In this document: piece by piece, positions 36,719 to 48,480 of the stretch | How positions within the stretch are numbered: position 1 is the stretch's first letter | Layout of the letters: every line of letters begins with the position of its first letter | Origin: Lithospermum erythrorhizon | Taxonomy: Eukaryota > Streptophyta > Magnoliopsida > Boraginales > Boraginaceae | DNA: 64,000 nucleotides | Assembly: GCA_019722365.1 (NCBI GenBank) | Contig: JADFUC010001925.1 | Span: forward strand, 620,001-684,000 | Direction of reading: 5' to 3' | The notes under the pieces: model-generated | The model's input: only the letters and a program-made list of their open reading frames with translations | The model's database searches: none | Told to the model about the DNA's origin: nothing | Made by a program: the position numbers and the translations under genes

Positions 36719-37711
36719 TGTTAGAAATCAATGAAAAAATTGATTCCTCTTTATTATGCCTATCATGACAAATACAGATCAATTCATTTACCAAGTTGGT
36801 TAAATGATTACTGAACTTAGTGTTCACCTTTAGTAATTGTATATTACTAGTGTGGGTTCTAAGTGATAATTTAAGGTTATGAGCTAATACTGTTAGATCT
36901 TTACTATTAATCGTTATAATAATAGTAATTGGGCCCGATTATTATTATTATACAACTTACTATTATTCTGAGCCTGTAGTTCATACACATACAAGGATAT
37001 TCGAATTATATTTCATGCATGAAATTAAACGAGACATGTAAATTGAGAGATGTAGTTTCTCAACATATATATATTTGTCAAATATATATTGATGAACAAT
37101 TGGTTAAACTGCAAGTTTAATCACTAAGTAATTGAAATTGATGAATAACTTGATAAGTTATTCGACACGATTTCGTTAGTATTTTAATTGACTTGTTAAG
37201 TTAATTAAAATGGAACAACTTCACTAGTGACTCATTATTTAATTAGAAGCCATAACGGTCTAATTAAGCACGCAGTTAAACCGATTTCTTTTTAACGAGT
37301 CAGTTTAACGGAATTAGCATTTGGTATTTAAAGAAAAGAAAAGGGTTTTTTCGGCTTCATGAAAACTTTGCCTCCCTCCCTCTCAAAAGCTTCTCCCTAG
37401 AATTTGGAAGAGAATTTCTCTTCCATTTTGTTCTCACAACTCTAGCAAGTTCAAGCTGGATTCGATCTCCCGACGCTGCATAATCTAGAGACATTAAAGT
37501 TTTGGTGTCGACAAACAAATCGGAGAGTTTTCTGGCAAGCCCACGTCGCTTATATTTGAGGAGTTGGTTTCTCATTTCTTTCTTCCGCTGCAATGTAAGA
37601 ACTCTTTTATTCATATTGCAATTTATGTGTTTTAGATTAATATACATTATTGAGATCCGGGGATGTATGAATTTGGTGTTTTATTACGAAAATTCATACT
37701 AGATTCTAACA
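36719..37711 (+). repeat. right LTR of the copia element
   Basis: Begins TGTTAGAA and ends TTCTAACA, an 8-bp terminal inverted repeat with canonical TG..CA ends. It is 993 bp long. AGTCC follows directly at 37712-37716. It aligns with the left LTR at 29088-30109. Confidence 0.92.
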
Positions 37712-37800
37712 AGTCCATGTAGTAATGTCATGAGATTCCATGAGAAGTTTCAAAGATAGAAGTCATGATGCCTATAAAACCAAACCCCCAAGCATTCGAG

Positions 37801-38154
37801 TTACGCCTCAATAGCCTCAATATGATGTGTTGAATAAGATTTGACCTCAATGTCAACCGTCCTAGGCCATAGAAAAGCAAGGCCCCCTTTTCTTCCTCTA
37901 TCCTCAACTACCAAGGCATTCGGTAGTTTAATTTTTTGTTTAACAAAGTCCCATTCTTCACTTCTAAGTTTAGTCTCCAAATTTAGGAAGACTAAATCGA
38001 TTTTGTAGAAATCACTAACCCGGAAGCAAGGATCGAATCGGCTCGGGTGGCCTAAACCCCGACAGCCCAACTGATTATACTCATGGCGATCGGCTTGGCT
38101 GCCTAGCAACCGAAGTCGTTGACATTGTTCGCGGAAGTATTCCTCCTGGTCCAC
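37801..38154 (-). pseudogene. LINE endonuclease domain, N-terminal part
   Basis: GCRGLGHPSRFDP, DLVFLNLETKLRSEEWD and GRKGGLAFLWP correspond to the NCRGLG, catalytic-Glu ETK and GGLA blocks of plant L1 endonucleases. The frame closes shortly before the copia insertion. The next block, GGFNEIL, resumes on the far side at about 29050-29065, showing that a single domain was split. Confidence 0.85.
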
Positions 38155-38807
38155 TATTTGGAAATCCTTCTTGCTCGGGAAACTGAGCCCCCTCTCGTAA
38201 TATGGATGTTAAAGTTTTTTGATCGCCCTTGAAACTCTTACCTTTGGAAAATCTAATGAGACTTCATTTGAACTGCTTGTAACATTAGTAACCTTGCTAG
38301 TGTTCTGGAAGTCCAAGAATTTGATGTCTCCAAAAAGCAAAGAGGATACTCCTTCATTAGTGTGGGAATTCAACTGTTGAAAATCATGCATAGGAATTGA
38401 CAATTAAGCACAAGAGCCCCATTTCGAACTCAGAACGGCTTCCTTTGAAATTCTCCCCACATGATGTCCTTATTTAATTCTTGGAAATCGGAGTTAAAGC
38501 TTGCTGATTCAGAGCCGCGCAATAGCAACCTGTAACTCCCTTTCTCCATCCATGCTTGCATTAACGTCTGATAAGTCCTCCTTTTGATTGAGCTCCGCAT
38601 TCCTCGCCTCCTCACAATCCGCTTTGAAAACCATGCACTCCAAGGCTTACGATTGCTTCTACTATCGATTCCACCGAAATTGTAACACATAACCGTACTT
38701 ATTACCCCCTTCCGTGATAATAACCGCCGGTACTGTGCATTACAAATGTTTGATAGTGGCGGTATTCTCTGCTCTCATATGTTATGATCGACAAATTTCA
38801 TCCGGCT

Positions 38808-39538
38808 TCAAATCTCACCAATCCCCTGAGTCAATGAATAGTGTTTAGGTTGTGAAACCTGCAACTTACGAGGTAAACAATCTTGGGGTTCATCATTGAT
38901 CCTGAAAATAATCCATGATTTCTCCCAATTGTGTGGATCAACACCTTCCCCCAATTGTGTACATTGCCGTATCAGATGACCTAGCAATCCATATTTTAAA
39001 CAAAGATTAGGTAACCGTTCATAAGCCAAGTACCCAACACTAACCTTCTCCTCAACCTGAAATTGGAGGAACCTCCTCAAAGGTTGTAAAACATTCACCC
39101 CACTTTTGATTCTGAAAAACCTAGAACCTCCTTTCTCTCGCCGAAGTTCAACATCTTCACACCTCGGAAAAGCCTCACCAAGTTTGTTAGCCATCTCCCA
39201 TGTGAAAAACTCCGGTTTCAATCCCCTAACTTGGATCCAAAAAATACAATTATCAAACGGGATAGTGAGGGGATCCTCTCCCCTGGCCCAATCCTTCATG
39301 ATAACAAGCTGATTATCAAAGGACCATGGCTTCATTATTCTTTCTTCTTAGATGAACGGACTAACGGAAGATAGGTCCCGGTGGACTCGGATATTCGAAT
39401 GTCTTGACAATTCCATGCCTTTGACAGAGCCAATTTCATACCTTTAATACTCACGAAAGATTCTTTAAGAGACAGAACTTTTGCATACACGCTAAGTTCA
39501 TGCTCGATAATTCCTTCCGCCAAATCCTCTTCTTCCAA
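38808..39538 (-). pseudogene. LINE ORF1-type protein (DUF4283 and zinc knuckle), frameshifted
   Basis: Two overlapping frames, 39538-39335 and 39335-38808, together give the ORF1 architecture of plant LINEs. GRPWSFDN-like sequence (KPWSFDNQLVIMKDW) and FWIQVRGLKPEFFT mark DUF4283. LCLKYGLLGHLIRQC marks a CCHC knuckle whose second cysteine is replaced by Tyr. A frameshift separates the N-terminal part. Confidence 0.8.
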
Positions 39539-40030
39539 CTAAATAGGCCTCAACTCCGAATCTGATAACTTGCACTTGAGCAGACTCCTAATGATGGATG
39601 CATCCATATTTCTGAGATAATAACAAGAAAATAAAATAGAGAATATAAGGAAATAGCAATGGATAAACCTTAAGGCTGTAGTAGCAATGTCCAATAGACC
39701 CATACTATTTATACTACACCAACGTAGCATAAAGTCCGCTGACGAATCAATCCACCAACACAAAAACTCTCCCAGAGATACAAACAGATCCGATGGCTAA
39801 CCACCACATCGCCCCGATTAATCATGGGTAACCGACGTTAACCACCACCTCTTCTTCCCAAATCGAAGTAGATCTAGCATAACACACCGCTGGACTGAGT
39901 AAGATCTTGTACAAACCAAAACCGAATCTCCAAAATATCGCCTCAGCAAGAGACAAGGAGACCCAGGGATGATAAAAAAGAAATCCTAACGAAGCCGACT
40001 CAAATAAGAATGCAATCACCATTATGCAAG

Positions 40031-43000
40031 ATAAACGGTTACTAAAAAGATATGATTTGGTTTTGGGGTATGATGATCTTTGAGATAAAGATTTTCAAGA
40101 TTGTGTTCTAGGTTGAATCTTATATAAAGTTTACCTAGAGGAAATTTTTAGAGAGAAAAGTATGAAAGTATCCAAGCTCAGCTCACTAAAAAAATAGTCT
40201 TCGAATTCATCCATTTTGATGGAAAATATTCTCAAGTTTAAAAGAATCTCGAAAGCCAAATACAACTATAATGTTAGTAGTTAAAATCAATATTAATACT
40301 TCACACATTTCTGAAAAAGTAGTCGCATTCAATTTTTCATAGTTAAATCGAACAAACTTTAGATCAAAATTTACTATACAAACGTACGTACAGTGAATAA
40401 AGTAATTAATGATTTGGTCAAGGAAAAGTTATGAAATTCATCACCTCTGTGAAAACATGCATTTACCAAATCAATAATTATTCACTACCAAGCAATGAAC
40501 AAGATAATTTTTAAAATAAAAGGAAACAAATTGAGTATGTAATGAAGTAAGTAGGTTGTTTTGTCTATGTACGTAGGTGTTATCAAAATTTATATATATG
40601 AAGCTAAGGAGCACATGCTTATTTATCGCATCAACACCAAGATAGTATATATGTATATATATGCAGGGACCGAATCAATGATAGATGATATATAATTTAT
40701 ACATAGATTGAAATCGAAGTTAAGTTCTAGAGCAGATGGTGGGGAGTTTCTGGTTGTTTTAGCCAATCATGTCTGGAGTCTCCTAGTTATCATTTTTTTA
40801 TAGTGTACAATGATTTTAGCATTGTTTTAGTTTTTTTAGCTCTCTATTTCACTTTCAAAATTTTACCCCCTTTTATTTCCATTCTAGTTCCATCCCTCTA
40901 TATATGGAAGATTCACGTCGCAGTAGTATGTATAATTATGCAAGTTTACTTGGTAGGCAAACAAAGGAACAGTACATGAAAGATAGCTACAAGTTGCAAT
41001 CACAAGCCAACCAAAGTACAAGATGTTACATACAGCTGGAGCTGATCACATATATCTAGTGCCAATCTCTAATTCTTGAATTATGTGGATTTAGATCAAT
41101 CATCTATGTGGCTCCATTTCTTTTTGACGCATAGCACTAAAGTCTAAACATATCTAGATCAGATAAGAGATGACACAAAATAGATATAGTTAATTTCATC
41201 TATTCCATCATTTTCTACACAAAAAATGATGGCACATGCAAATTGTATTCATGAACCGATCGAACATGCTCAAGTGAAGCTATTTTTCGGCTGTTTGGAA
41301 CTCTTTCATAGGTCCTGAGGGACCTCGATGGTGCTGATTGGAATGCTCTCTCAGAATAATCTGCCCGAGACCTAGAGGTCTTGAATGTGCCTGCGAATCG
41401 CAAGGCCGATACGCATTTTCGGCGCTAAGCCGCTTCAATTATCTAGCTTGAGCCTAACTAAGTTTATATCTCTTCGCTTCTATAAATACTAGGTTGTTTT
41501 GGCGAGTTTTATTCATCACATAAATACTAGAATAGAAAAATAATCATCCTAAAATATTGTGTCTTTAATATCTCGGGGCAACATAGTTTTGTTCTTAATA
41601 GGCTTGTGGTCAGATTACGATAAGAAAAATACTCTATTAGATTATGCTTAACAGAAAATTGTACGATCTTTCTCGCAAAGAACAATGTACTTTACTTTTC
41701 TTTATCATGAACCCTGTATAAATTGTTTGTGTTTATTAATTTCTGCACTTTAAATTCTATCGTTTATTTATCGTTTTCAAATTTCGAAAGAAATTTATGG
41801 CCTTTTAAATCCTAACATAACATACATTCTTCATTTACTACTATAAGTTCTTGATTTCTTGAATTAAAATGTTGACACTCTCTCAAAAGCAAGCGTGTAA
41901 GGTTCAATTTGTCTATTAAGGCCCTGATGAACTTAGGCTATACATGCTCTTGTTTCTCCAATAAACTCCTCAAGGGTCAGTGGTATCCATGCAAGACGTT
42001 TAGGCTGGTTAATAAACATGCATCAAACGCGCCGTACTGCTCGCTACCCAACTCGCTTCTAGTTTCATTCATACCTCGCTTCGCTTCACTTACTACTGGT
42101 GCGGCCGAAATTTTAACGAAGTTAAGCCTCTGTCCCTAAGTTAATGCTCAAGCACGATTCGATGAACTGCTCCTTAAATCAATGCTCTCTGACAAGTTCG
42201 TTAACGTAGATGATGTCCGCCTAATTAAACCGGACGTGCCTCTGCATAGTCTTTAAGTTGGATTCACCTCTGCCTTATTAGCCGACGTCCGCTGCATGAC
42301 CGACTGCACCAACCCTGGCCATGGGCTACTGACCATTGAGAATATGTTTGTTAATCATGGAACGGCACAATCGATCCTGTCCGCTGAAAAATCTCCATCA
42401 GACAACCGATTTGTTCATTCATAATATATAAGTTCAATATATGCAAGTTAATTGCCGACAATTAATATTTAGGGATTTGCACCTGGGTATTGACATTGGT
42501 GGGGTGACGATGGCTTACTGTGTCACAGAATTCATATATTATTAAAAGAATAATCTAAGTTAATATTGTTTAATATATTAATTCCCACAATTGCCTAAGA
42601 GTGCCACACACACACAAATAAGAACCTAACTAAATAATATTGTATTATAAACTTCCCTCGTCTAGCTAAACACACAAGGAAACATTCAAAATAAAAAATC
42701 AATCCTGCTAATTTGTTTAAGTTGGTTGGGCGGTGGAGAGGATTTAGGAAAGTTCGAGATTTTATCTCCTCAATTCTTAAGTTGTGTCATTTTATTTAAG
42801 TATTTTTAAATTTCTACACAAATTCACTAATTTTCATATTTTTAGCTTAAGAAATCAAAAACCCACGAACCCTCCTCCTTGAAAAGTGCTAATTATTTTT
42901 TTCATACTGCTTCAAAGTTTCTACTTTAATAATAGTTCTAAAGAAACGCACGTAAAGAAGCTCATCACTTGTTGCCGCGATACTGGAGATACTCTACTTT

Positions 43001-43137
43001 GAGTATTTTGAGCAATCATTTTTTGCTGCCAATTTATTCAAGCATGAAAGCATTAATTTCTCAGCTTTTCGAGTGACGCTCCAAGTTTTTTCAGAAGAAT
43101 AATCTTTTAACGATGTAGACATTAAATACTCCAATAA
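40031..43137. other. intergenic region with degraded retrotransposon-like patches
   Basis: AT-rich DNA without a recognisable host gene. At 41240-41560 a GC-richer patch followed by CTTCTATAAATACTAG resembles a retrotransposon LTR promoter. At 41890-42420 another GC-richer patch carries a short frame (41909-42139) with no certain domain. A short CACACACA run is at 42607-42617. Assignment to Ty3/gypsy is only a guess. Confidence 0.35.
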
Positions 43138-43404
43138 TACTACCTCCATCTCTAAAAGATGGTTACATTTGTATTTGTCATGGTCAAATATTAACAAACT
43201 TTACGATCTTGAATGATATCCAAAACTTTTATTTGAATCAAAATTATCAAGTTAATAGTAAAGTATGTTGAAAATATTATATATTGATATTTTTTTTCAA
43301 ACAAATATATAGCATATTAAAAGTTGGAGTATTTGAGTTCAAAATTAAAAAATGTCAACTTATTAAAATCAAAATGTGACAATCTTTTAGGGACGGAAAT
43401 AGTA
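43138..43404. mobile_element. Stowaway-like MITE
   Basis: An approximately 267-bp foldback. The left end TACTACCTCCATCTCTAAAA pairs with the right end ending TTTTAGGGACGGAAATAGTA. Inner stretches such as TTACATTTG and CAAAATGTGA also pair. TA flanks both ends. The terminal sequence is of the CTCCNTC..GTCCC family, the same type as the element at 25096. Confidence 0.78.
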
Positions 43405-44586
43405 TAATTAACGTACATATTATGTAATTACTATAATTTATAGTGTAACTACGTACCGTATAAAATAAGATGGCAGTACACGTCTAACATATTACTCTAA
43501 TAATATTAAATGTTAAAAGTGGATAATTTTTTAGAAATGGATGGAATAATACACTAGTCAAAATATTACAGTAGAAAGGTTCTGTGATTCCGAACAACAA
43601 TAATGCTCCAATATACTCCAGAAAACTTTCAACACGTCTTAGTAGACTGTAGACATTCGATTGTTTTTTGTAGTACAAGTTTGATTGTTTTTTAAACAAA
43701 ACGGGGTGAATTAAATAATCCGAAGGAAGAAATCATAAACTAGCACCTACCTCCCAATTTGGACCCCAACAATCAATAAATCACAAAACAGCTTTCCACG
43801 CGTCCCCCTTAAATCCCATGTCATTTTCTTTCCCGCATTTTATTATTTTGGAATTTCAATTGTGTATTACATTTTGAGTTATATTTGTTAAAATTAAGAT
43901 ATATATTTTATATTATTTATAAATTAATTTTAAAAATTAAAAATAAAACTTCTATTGAATCTAAATAAAGAATAGTAAAAAATATCACACAAAATATAAA
44001 ATACGTTATATATTTATTTTACTTATGCAGGGAATTTTCATTTTGATTAGAGTGGTTTTCATCTTATTTTTCTTTCTTCCTTTCCATCATATATATATTT
44101 TTATTTTTATTTTTATTTACTTGTGATCTTTTTTTATTTGGACTTTCTTCCAGCCTGTCCTCTTCGTTCGGCTCATCCATTAACTTTGTGATAAATACAA
44201 CGTATCATTCGATCATAAATCATGCAAATATAGTATTATCATCATTAAATTAATTTATTATTTATGCATTTGTTGGCCCTTTCCGTGATCCTTCTCTCAA
44301 GTTACCCTCGCATTCTCTCTCCGTCTCTCTGTCTTCATTTCATCCTATAGATTCCTCCTCCATCCATAAAAGCTTCCAAACCATTCCATTCCTCATCTTT
44401 CTTCAAACACTCAAAGAACACCAAACTCTTCTAATTTTCCCAAATATTTAAATCCTTTGAGTCCTATATAAATACTCTTCATTTTATTTACATAATCTAT
44501 ATTATTAGATAAATATTCATTGTTTATATTGTCTTATATATCAAATTTTAAATAATTCTGATTCGAGTCTTATCGGAAAAAAAAAT
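43405..44586. other. upstream region of the SAP gene
   Basis: AT-rich promoter region of the A20/AN1 gene. It contains CCACGCGTCC near 43797, a CGCG-box/ABRE-like core of the kind found in stress-responsive promoters, and CT-rich stretches at 44290-44360. The regulatory meaning is inferred only. Confidence 0.4.
44465..44473 (+). promoter_or_regulatory. TATA box of the SAP gene
   Basis: TATATAAAT lies about 120 bp upstream of the ATG at 44587, a normal distance for a plant gene with a ~90-nt 5'UTR. Confidence 0.6.
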
Positions 44587-45099
44587 ATGGCGGAAGATCA
44601 TGGTTGTCAATCACCAGAAGGGCATCGATTATGTGCAAACAATTGTGGATTTTTTGGTAGTCCAACAACACAAGACCTTTGTTCAAAGTGCTATAGAGAT
44701 CTTTTTCTCAAAGATCAAAACTCAAAGTCATCTTCATCTGATCATTTCTTGAATTTGTCTCCTTCATCATCCATCATTATACCATCCCTCAAGAAAGCTG
44801 AAGGTGCCATGTTAAAGACATCTCCCTCTCAGGCTGCACCACCTAAGGTGGAGGCACCTGAGGTTGATGCTATAGCGGCGGAAGCGGTGGTGGTGGTGGC
44901 GGCGCCACCAAACCGGTGCTCCTTTTGCCGGAAGAAGGTGGGATTGACAGGTTTCAAGTGTAGGTGTGGGACAACCTTTTGTGGGACACATAGGTACCCG
45001 GAACAACATAGTTGCAGCTTTGATTTCAAGTCTATGGGAAGAGAGGCAATTGCTAAGGAAAATCCTCTCATCAAGGCTGATAAATTGGAAAAAATTTAA
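44587..45099 (+). CDS. A20/AN1 zinc-finger stress-associated protein (SAP)
   Basis: An intronless 170-residue protein of the plant stress-associated protein family, small A20/AN1 proteins induced by drought, salt and cold, some of which bind ubiquitin. The A20 finger uses Cys16, Cys20, Cys32 and Cys35 (CANNCGFFGSPTTQDLCSKC). The AN1 finger uses Cys111, Cys114, Cys125, Cys127, Cys132, His135, His141 and Cys143. A Ser-rich and Ala/Val-rich linker separates them. All zinc ligands are present, and the length and lack of introns fit the family. The C-terminus (GREAIAKENPLIKADKLEKI) is the conserved family tail. The start is the first in-frame ATG, preceded by A-rich sequence. Which SAP number it corresponds to cannot be decided here. 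Confidence 0.95.
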   Translation: MAEDHGCQSPEGHRLCANNCGFFGSPTTQDLCSKCYRDLFLKDQNSKSSSSDHFLNLSPSSSIIIPSLKKAEGAMLKTSPSQAAPPKVEAPEVDAIAAEAVVVVAAPPNRCSFCRKKVGLTGFKCRCGTTFCGTHRYPEQHSCSFDFKSMGREAIAKENPLIKADKLEKI

Positions 45100-45690
45100 T
45101 GCCATCTTGGTTATTAATTAAATTGAAGAACATATTTGAATTTAATGATGATCAATTAATTGTATGTGAAGCCCCATGGAATCAACATGCCTTAAGATTA
45201 TAAATTTTAAAAAGAAAGAGATAAACGTTGAAGGGACTATTCATCTTATTGATAATGGAGTTGTTGCATGTAACGCATGGGACCCCATGGGCGAAATGAT
45301 AATGTAAAGTATGGTGTTATTTTATGTTTATGCTTATTTCGTCATTTTGTTTGTCCTATAAAGTTTAATTGGGTGATCAATTTAATGCTTTTAATTTGGG
45401 TCCATATATTTGGTAGAATGTGTTTGTTTATGTAGTAAACAATTAGCGTCGGCAACGATGTGTTAAATAATGCATGAAGGAAACTTACGATGGCCGTCTT
45501 CTTATTTTACAATTGTTCTACGTCAAAACGGCCAAAAGCTTAACCAGAGCAGTCATTCAGAACTAACACTTTTGGAGCTATATCCATATCAAAGAAGCAA
45601 TAAAATTGTATACGTGAATCGTCGATTTTGTCCGTGATGTTTTGTGTGTGATATATATAAAAAGCTTTTCTTGGTGGGAAATTTCGCCGT
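45100..45690. other. spacer downstream of the SAP gene
   Basis: AT-rich sequence holding the SAP 3'UTR. No other gene is seen before degraded retrotransposon DNA begins near 45690. Confidence 0.5.
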
Positions 45691-46539
45691 TTAGCTGAGT
45701 TGATGAATAAGCCCACGAGCCAGGAGGCGGTAACCGCTTAGGATGAAGTCGAGTGTCATGTCGTGAGGGAAGGCAGGGAGGTACTATGGCTACATCTTTT
45801 ACCTATAAATACTACTCATTCTCTAATTTTTATCTATTCTTTTGCTTGTACTTTTTTACTAAATACATACCCAATGTGATCGTCGAGGTGCAATGATCGC
45901 TCACGTGGTCACTTGTTTTCAGTCTTCTGACGGATCAAAACTTTGGACTCGCGGGACTTTTGCCCCGGAGGCTTGTTTAACTCCAGCCGCTTCGGCGGAT
46001 CTAGAAAGCTGCGGTTCTCTGAAGCAGAGACCCAAGAGGACTGACTCACTTAAGATTGACCCATTATAGTTGAAGTCCTAGTCTTATGCTCAGATCTGTA
46101 ATAGAGAGTCTGTTGTAATTGAGGATCTCGCAATACTTGGAATCGCGATTATCAAAGTGAAGTGCTTGATACGTGAGCCAAGCGGAATCCCTAAAAAGTT
46201 ATCAACAGCGATACAATGCCATATTGTTGGTATCCACGAGTCAACGATAAGAGTCGACACTTATGGCTTACAAAGACCTAAGATATAGGAAGTTAAACAA
46301 GGCACTTGTCTTGGAAATGCTATTGTCTAAGGACCGGTTGGCCAGCGAGTCACATGATATGTTGAACTAGATCCAAGCGCTATTGTCTAAGGGGCGTCTC
46401 GCTTGCAAAAAACGAAGATCAATCGCCCGGCGGCTTGTATGGGGAAATCAGCAGATAGGAAGCGATCGCGAGCGACAATATGATTCCCAACCGCAAAAGG
46501 GACTCGTGCGTTGCACACAGATTGCGCCTTCAGAGCACT

Positions 46540-46795
46540 TAACACCATTGAGGGTATCAGTAGCGGAAGTATTCTCACAAATGGATTATAAGAACTTGTT
46601 GCTAAAGCCAGTGCGGATGAGAAATGCACCAGGCAGGCATGATAAAACCGCTACTGTGAATACCATAGGGAACATGGACATGACACTAATGAATGTCGGA
46701 TTCTCAAATCGAAGATTGAAAAACTAATCAACTTAGATAATTAAAAGAATTCGTGGACAAGGGGATGTGGAGACGTGCCATTATCGAAACCGCCC
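46540..46795 (+). pseudogene. Ty3/gypsy gag fragment, frameshifted
   Basis: The frame LTPLRVSVAEVF..LLLKPVRMRNAPGRHDKT is followed, one frame away, by YCEYHREHGHDTNEC and LKSKIEKLINLDN. This is the conserved gag block with the C..H..HGHDTNEC pattern and downstream LKEFV seen in Tat/Athila-type plant gypsy elements. About one base is missing after HDKT, and an in-frame stop follows near 46737. Confidence 0.82.
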
Positions 46796-47127
46796 GAAGT
46801 CCCAGCGAGATAACGGCCTTAGATTAAAAATGAGCTCTAAATGTCTTTTCATTTGTCACATAAGTAGCTAGGATGGGAATTTTTTGGTAATATCATGATG
46901 ACACACTATAACGATTTTCAACTACAAAAAGGGCCATTCTCGCTGCGTTTTGGTTTCGAGTTTTCCATTTTTTTTCTTTGAAAAAGGCATATTGGGCTTT
47001 GATCCTTTTGCAAAAAAAGATTGAATTTTGCTGTTGGGTATTTCATTTTTTGGTGAAAAGGCATATTAGGAGGGGGGAGGCAGTGAGAGGAAGGGGGTGG
47101 TGCAAGGAGAGGCTTGACCCAAAATGA

Positions 47128-47850
47128 TTGTGCATAGCAGCGCCGTCCCGGCCCGAATTGGGTGATGCGTTATTATACTTGATGGGTGGCCTCACGAATC
47201 ACCACCCAGTGCTTTCCAGGAAGCGCGTTTGTCCTCGCCTGCTCAGGAAACTAGTGGGGTCACCCATCCCTCGAATTATCCGGGCAGGCACGCTTAACAT
47301 TGGAAGTTCTTACAGGATGAGCTTCGAAAAGAAGATGCATCTTAATGGTGTCGATTAGTACCAATCCAATCTTATCAAATTCAAATTTTGAGTTGGGTAT
47401 TCTGACCTCCCCACATAAATTCTCAAGCGTTCTTGTTGGGAACCACAACACATCTAAAGACATTACCATCCGTGTGAGATTCTAGAGGTGGCTCACTACT
47501 GACCTCGAGGTGTCACCCCACTTAGCTTTCTTGGCAGTATAGCACTTAGTTCTTAATTCCGGACTGACTCGGCTCGATACCATTTGTAACGCCCACGCCC
47601 CGGCGAACGGGTTGAGTACGTTATTGAACTTGATGGGTGGCCTCACAAACCGGGGACGAGATGCTTTCAGCACGTTTTATGTTCCTTTCGCGTCTTTCAT
47701 GGGAAACTTGATGATGCCCACATCCTAGAAATACCCATTCAAGCACGCTTAACATTGGAGTTCTTATGGGATGAACTTCCGAAAGAATATGCATCTTGAT
47801 GATATGGTAGCACCAATCAAATCTTGTAAATTCTAAATTTTGGGTAAAAG
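47128..47850. repeat. imperfect ~450-bp-spaced direct duplication
   Basis: Two related copies, about 47140-47380 and 47595-47830. Each holds GATGGGTGGCCTCAC, ACGCTTAACATTGGA, TTCTTA..GGATGA and ATGCATCTT(A/G)ATG in that order. They differ by substitutions and indels. TGTAACGCCC at 47585 opens the second copy, a start motif seen in plant retrotransposon LTRs. No protein frame is supported. Confidence 0.65.
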
Positions 47851-47916
47851 ATTATTAAGTCAGGTTGTGGTGATGGTAGGGGAGCCGGTCGAAGTGGGAA
47901 TGGGATTATAGATTAA

Positions 47917-48060
47917 GCGTTTTTTGGGGTGGGGTCGCATTTGGGGAGGGGGTGCAAGGTTTGTGGTGAGGAATGAGGCGATGGGGTGGGGTTGGGGGGT
48001 AGTGGCGTGGGGTGGTGATGGTGGTGGTGGTAAGAATTTGGAGAAAAGAGGGTGGTGGGG
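47917..48060 (+). other. G-rich strand-asymmetric tract with quadruplex potential
   Basis: Dense runs of four or more G on the plus strand. The core at 47983-48014 has GGGG, GGGG, GGGGGG and GGGG separated by loops of 1, 2 and 9 nt. GGT trinucleotides follow. The minus-strand frame here (47906-48142) is a translation of low-complexity sequence. Confidence 0.7.
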
Positions 48061-48169
48061 TGAATTTGATTGTGAAAAGTGGGGATCCGCTTAAATTGGA
48101 TCTTTCCGCTTCATAAGCGAGCGCTAAGTTTAAATTATACATTTTGAAACTAAGTCATAAAACTCGTGA

Positions 48170-48480
48170 TGGGGCACGAGTCATGACGATCATCGCGAGT
48201 ATTATATAAATGATCAAGCACATTATGTACATACTCGCGAGGGGGCACGAGTTCCCTAGAAACCTTCTCGATAAGCGATTAAGTAAATCATGACCGCCGC
48301 CATAGCGAAGGAAGGATTCTGAGGGAACACGAGTCCCCTAAAAGCTGCAAGATCGAAACGTTCATAAATCGATTACCTTCCACACGGCGAAGGGAAGAGT
48401 AACAGGGGGCAAGGGACCCCTAAAACTATAATTAGGCGATCCATAAATCGTTTTGCTATTTCGCTAACGAGGAAGCATGA
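48170..48480. repeat. degenerate tandem repeat (three units of ~85-110 bp)
   Basis: Units share GGGGGCACGAGT(T/C)CCCTA, a CATAAATCG-type block and a GCGAAGG-type block. Starts are near 48170, 48235 and 48320, with a last partial unit to 48480. Confidence 0.55.

Larger units (their letters stand above)
29088..37711 (+). mobile_element. Ty1/copia LTR retrotransposon inserted in the LINE
   Basis: An 8.6-kb element with two ~1-kb LTRs, AGTCC target duplications, a primer-binding site next to the left LTR and a purine-rich tract next to the right LTR. Order on the plus strand is gag zinc knuckle (~32738), integrase (TPQHNG at 33707-33724), reverse transcriptase (LYVNDILII at 34916-34942) and the RNase H end (ADPFTKP at 35800-35820). 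Integrase before reverse transcriptase identifies copia rather than gypsy. The pol frame has dozens of small indels, so the element is not autonomous as written. It lies inside the endonuclease domain of an opposite-strand LINE, so it is younger than the LINE. Confidence 0.92.
37712..40030 (-). mobile_element. LINE (L1-type), 5' portion
   Basis: The 5' part of the same minus-strand LINE found at 25455-29087. Reading leftwards from about 40030: 5' leader, an ORF1-type DUF4283/zinc-knuckle protein (39538-38808), a linker, then the apurinic endonuclease start (38154-37801), cut by the copia. Without the copia the LINE would be about 5.9 kb, a normal length for plant L1. The exact 5' end is inferred. 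Confidence 0.8.

Noticed and set aside
41909..42139. Short frame resembling a retroelement protease (ALMNLGYTCSC)
   Set aside because: The similarity is too short, the DTG/DSG catalytic motif is absent, and neighbouring frames give no support.
44812..45105. Two minus-strand frames opposite the SAP gene
   Set aside because: They are antisense shadows of the conserved A20/AN1 coding sequence; low-complexity His/Arg runs come from GTGGTG repeats on the other strand.
47906..48142. Minus-strand Pro/Thr-rich frame
   Set aside because: Translation of the G-rich tract; no start context or conserved domain.
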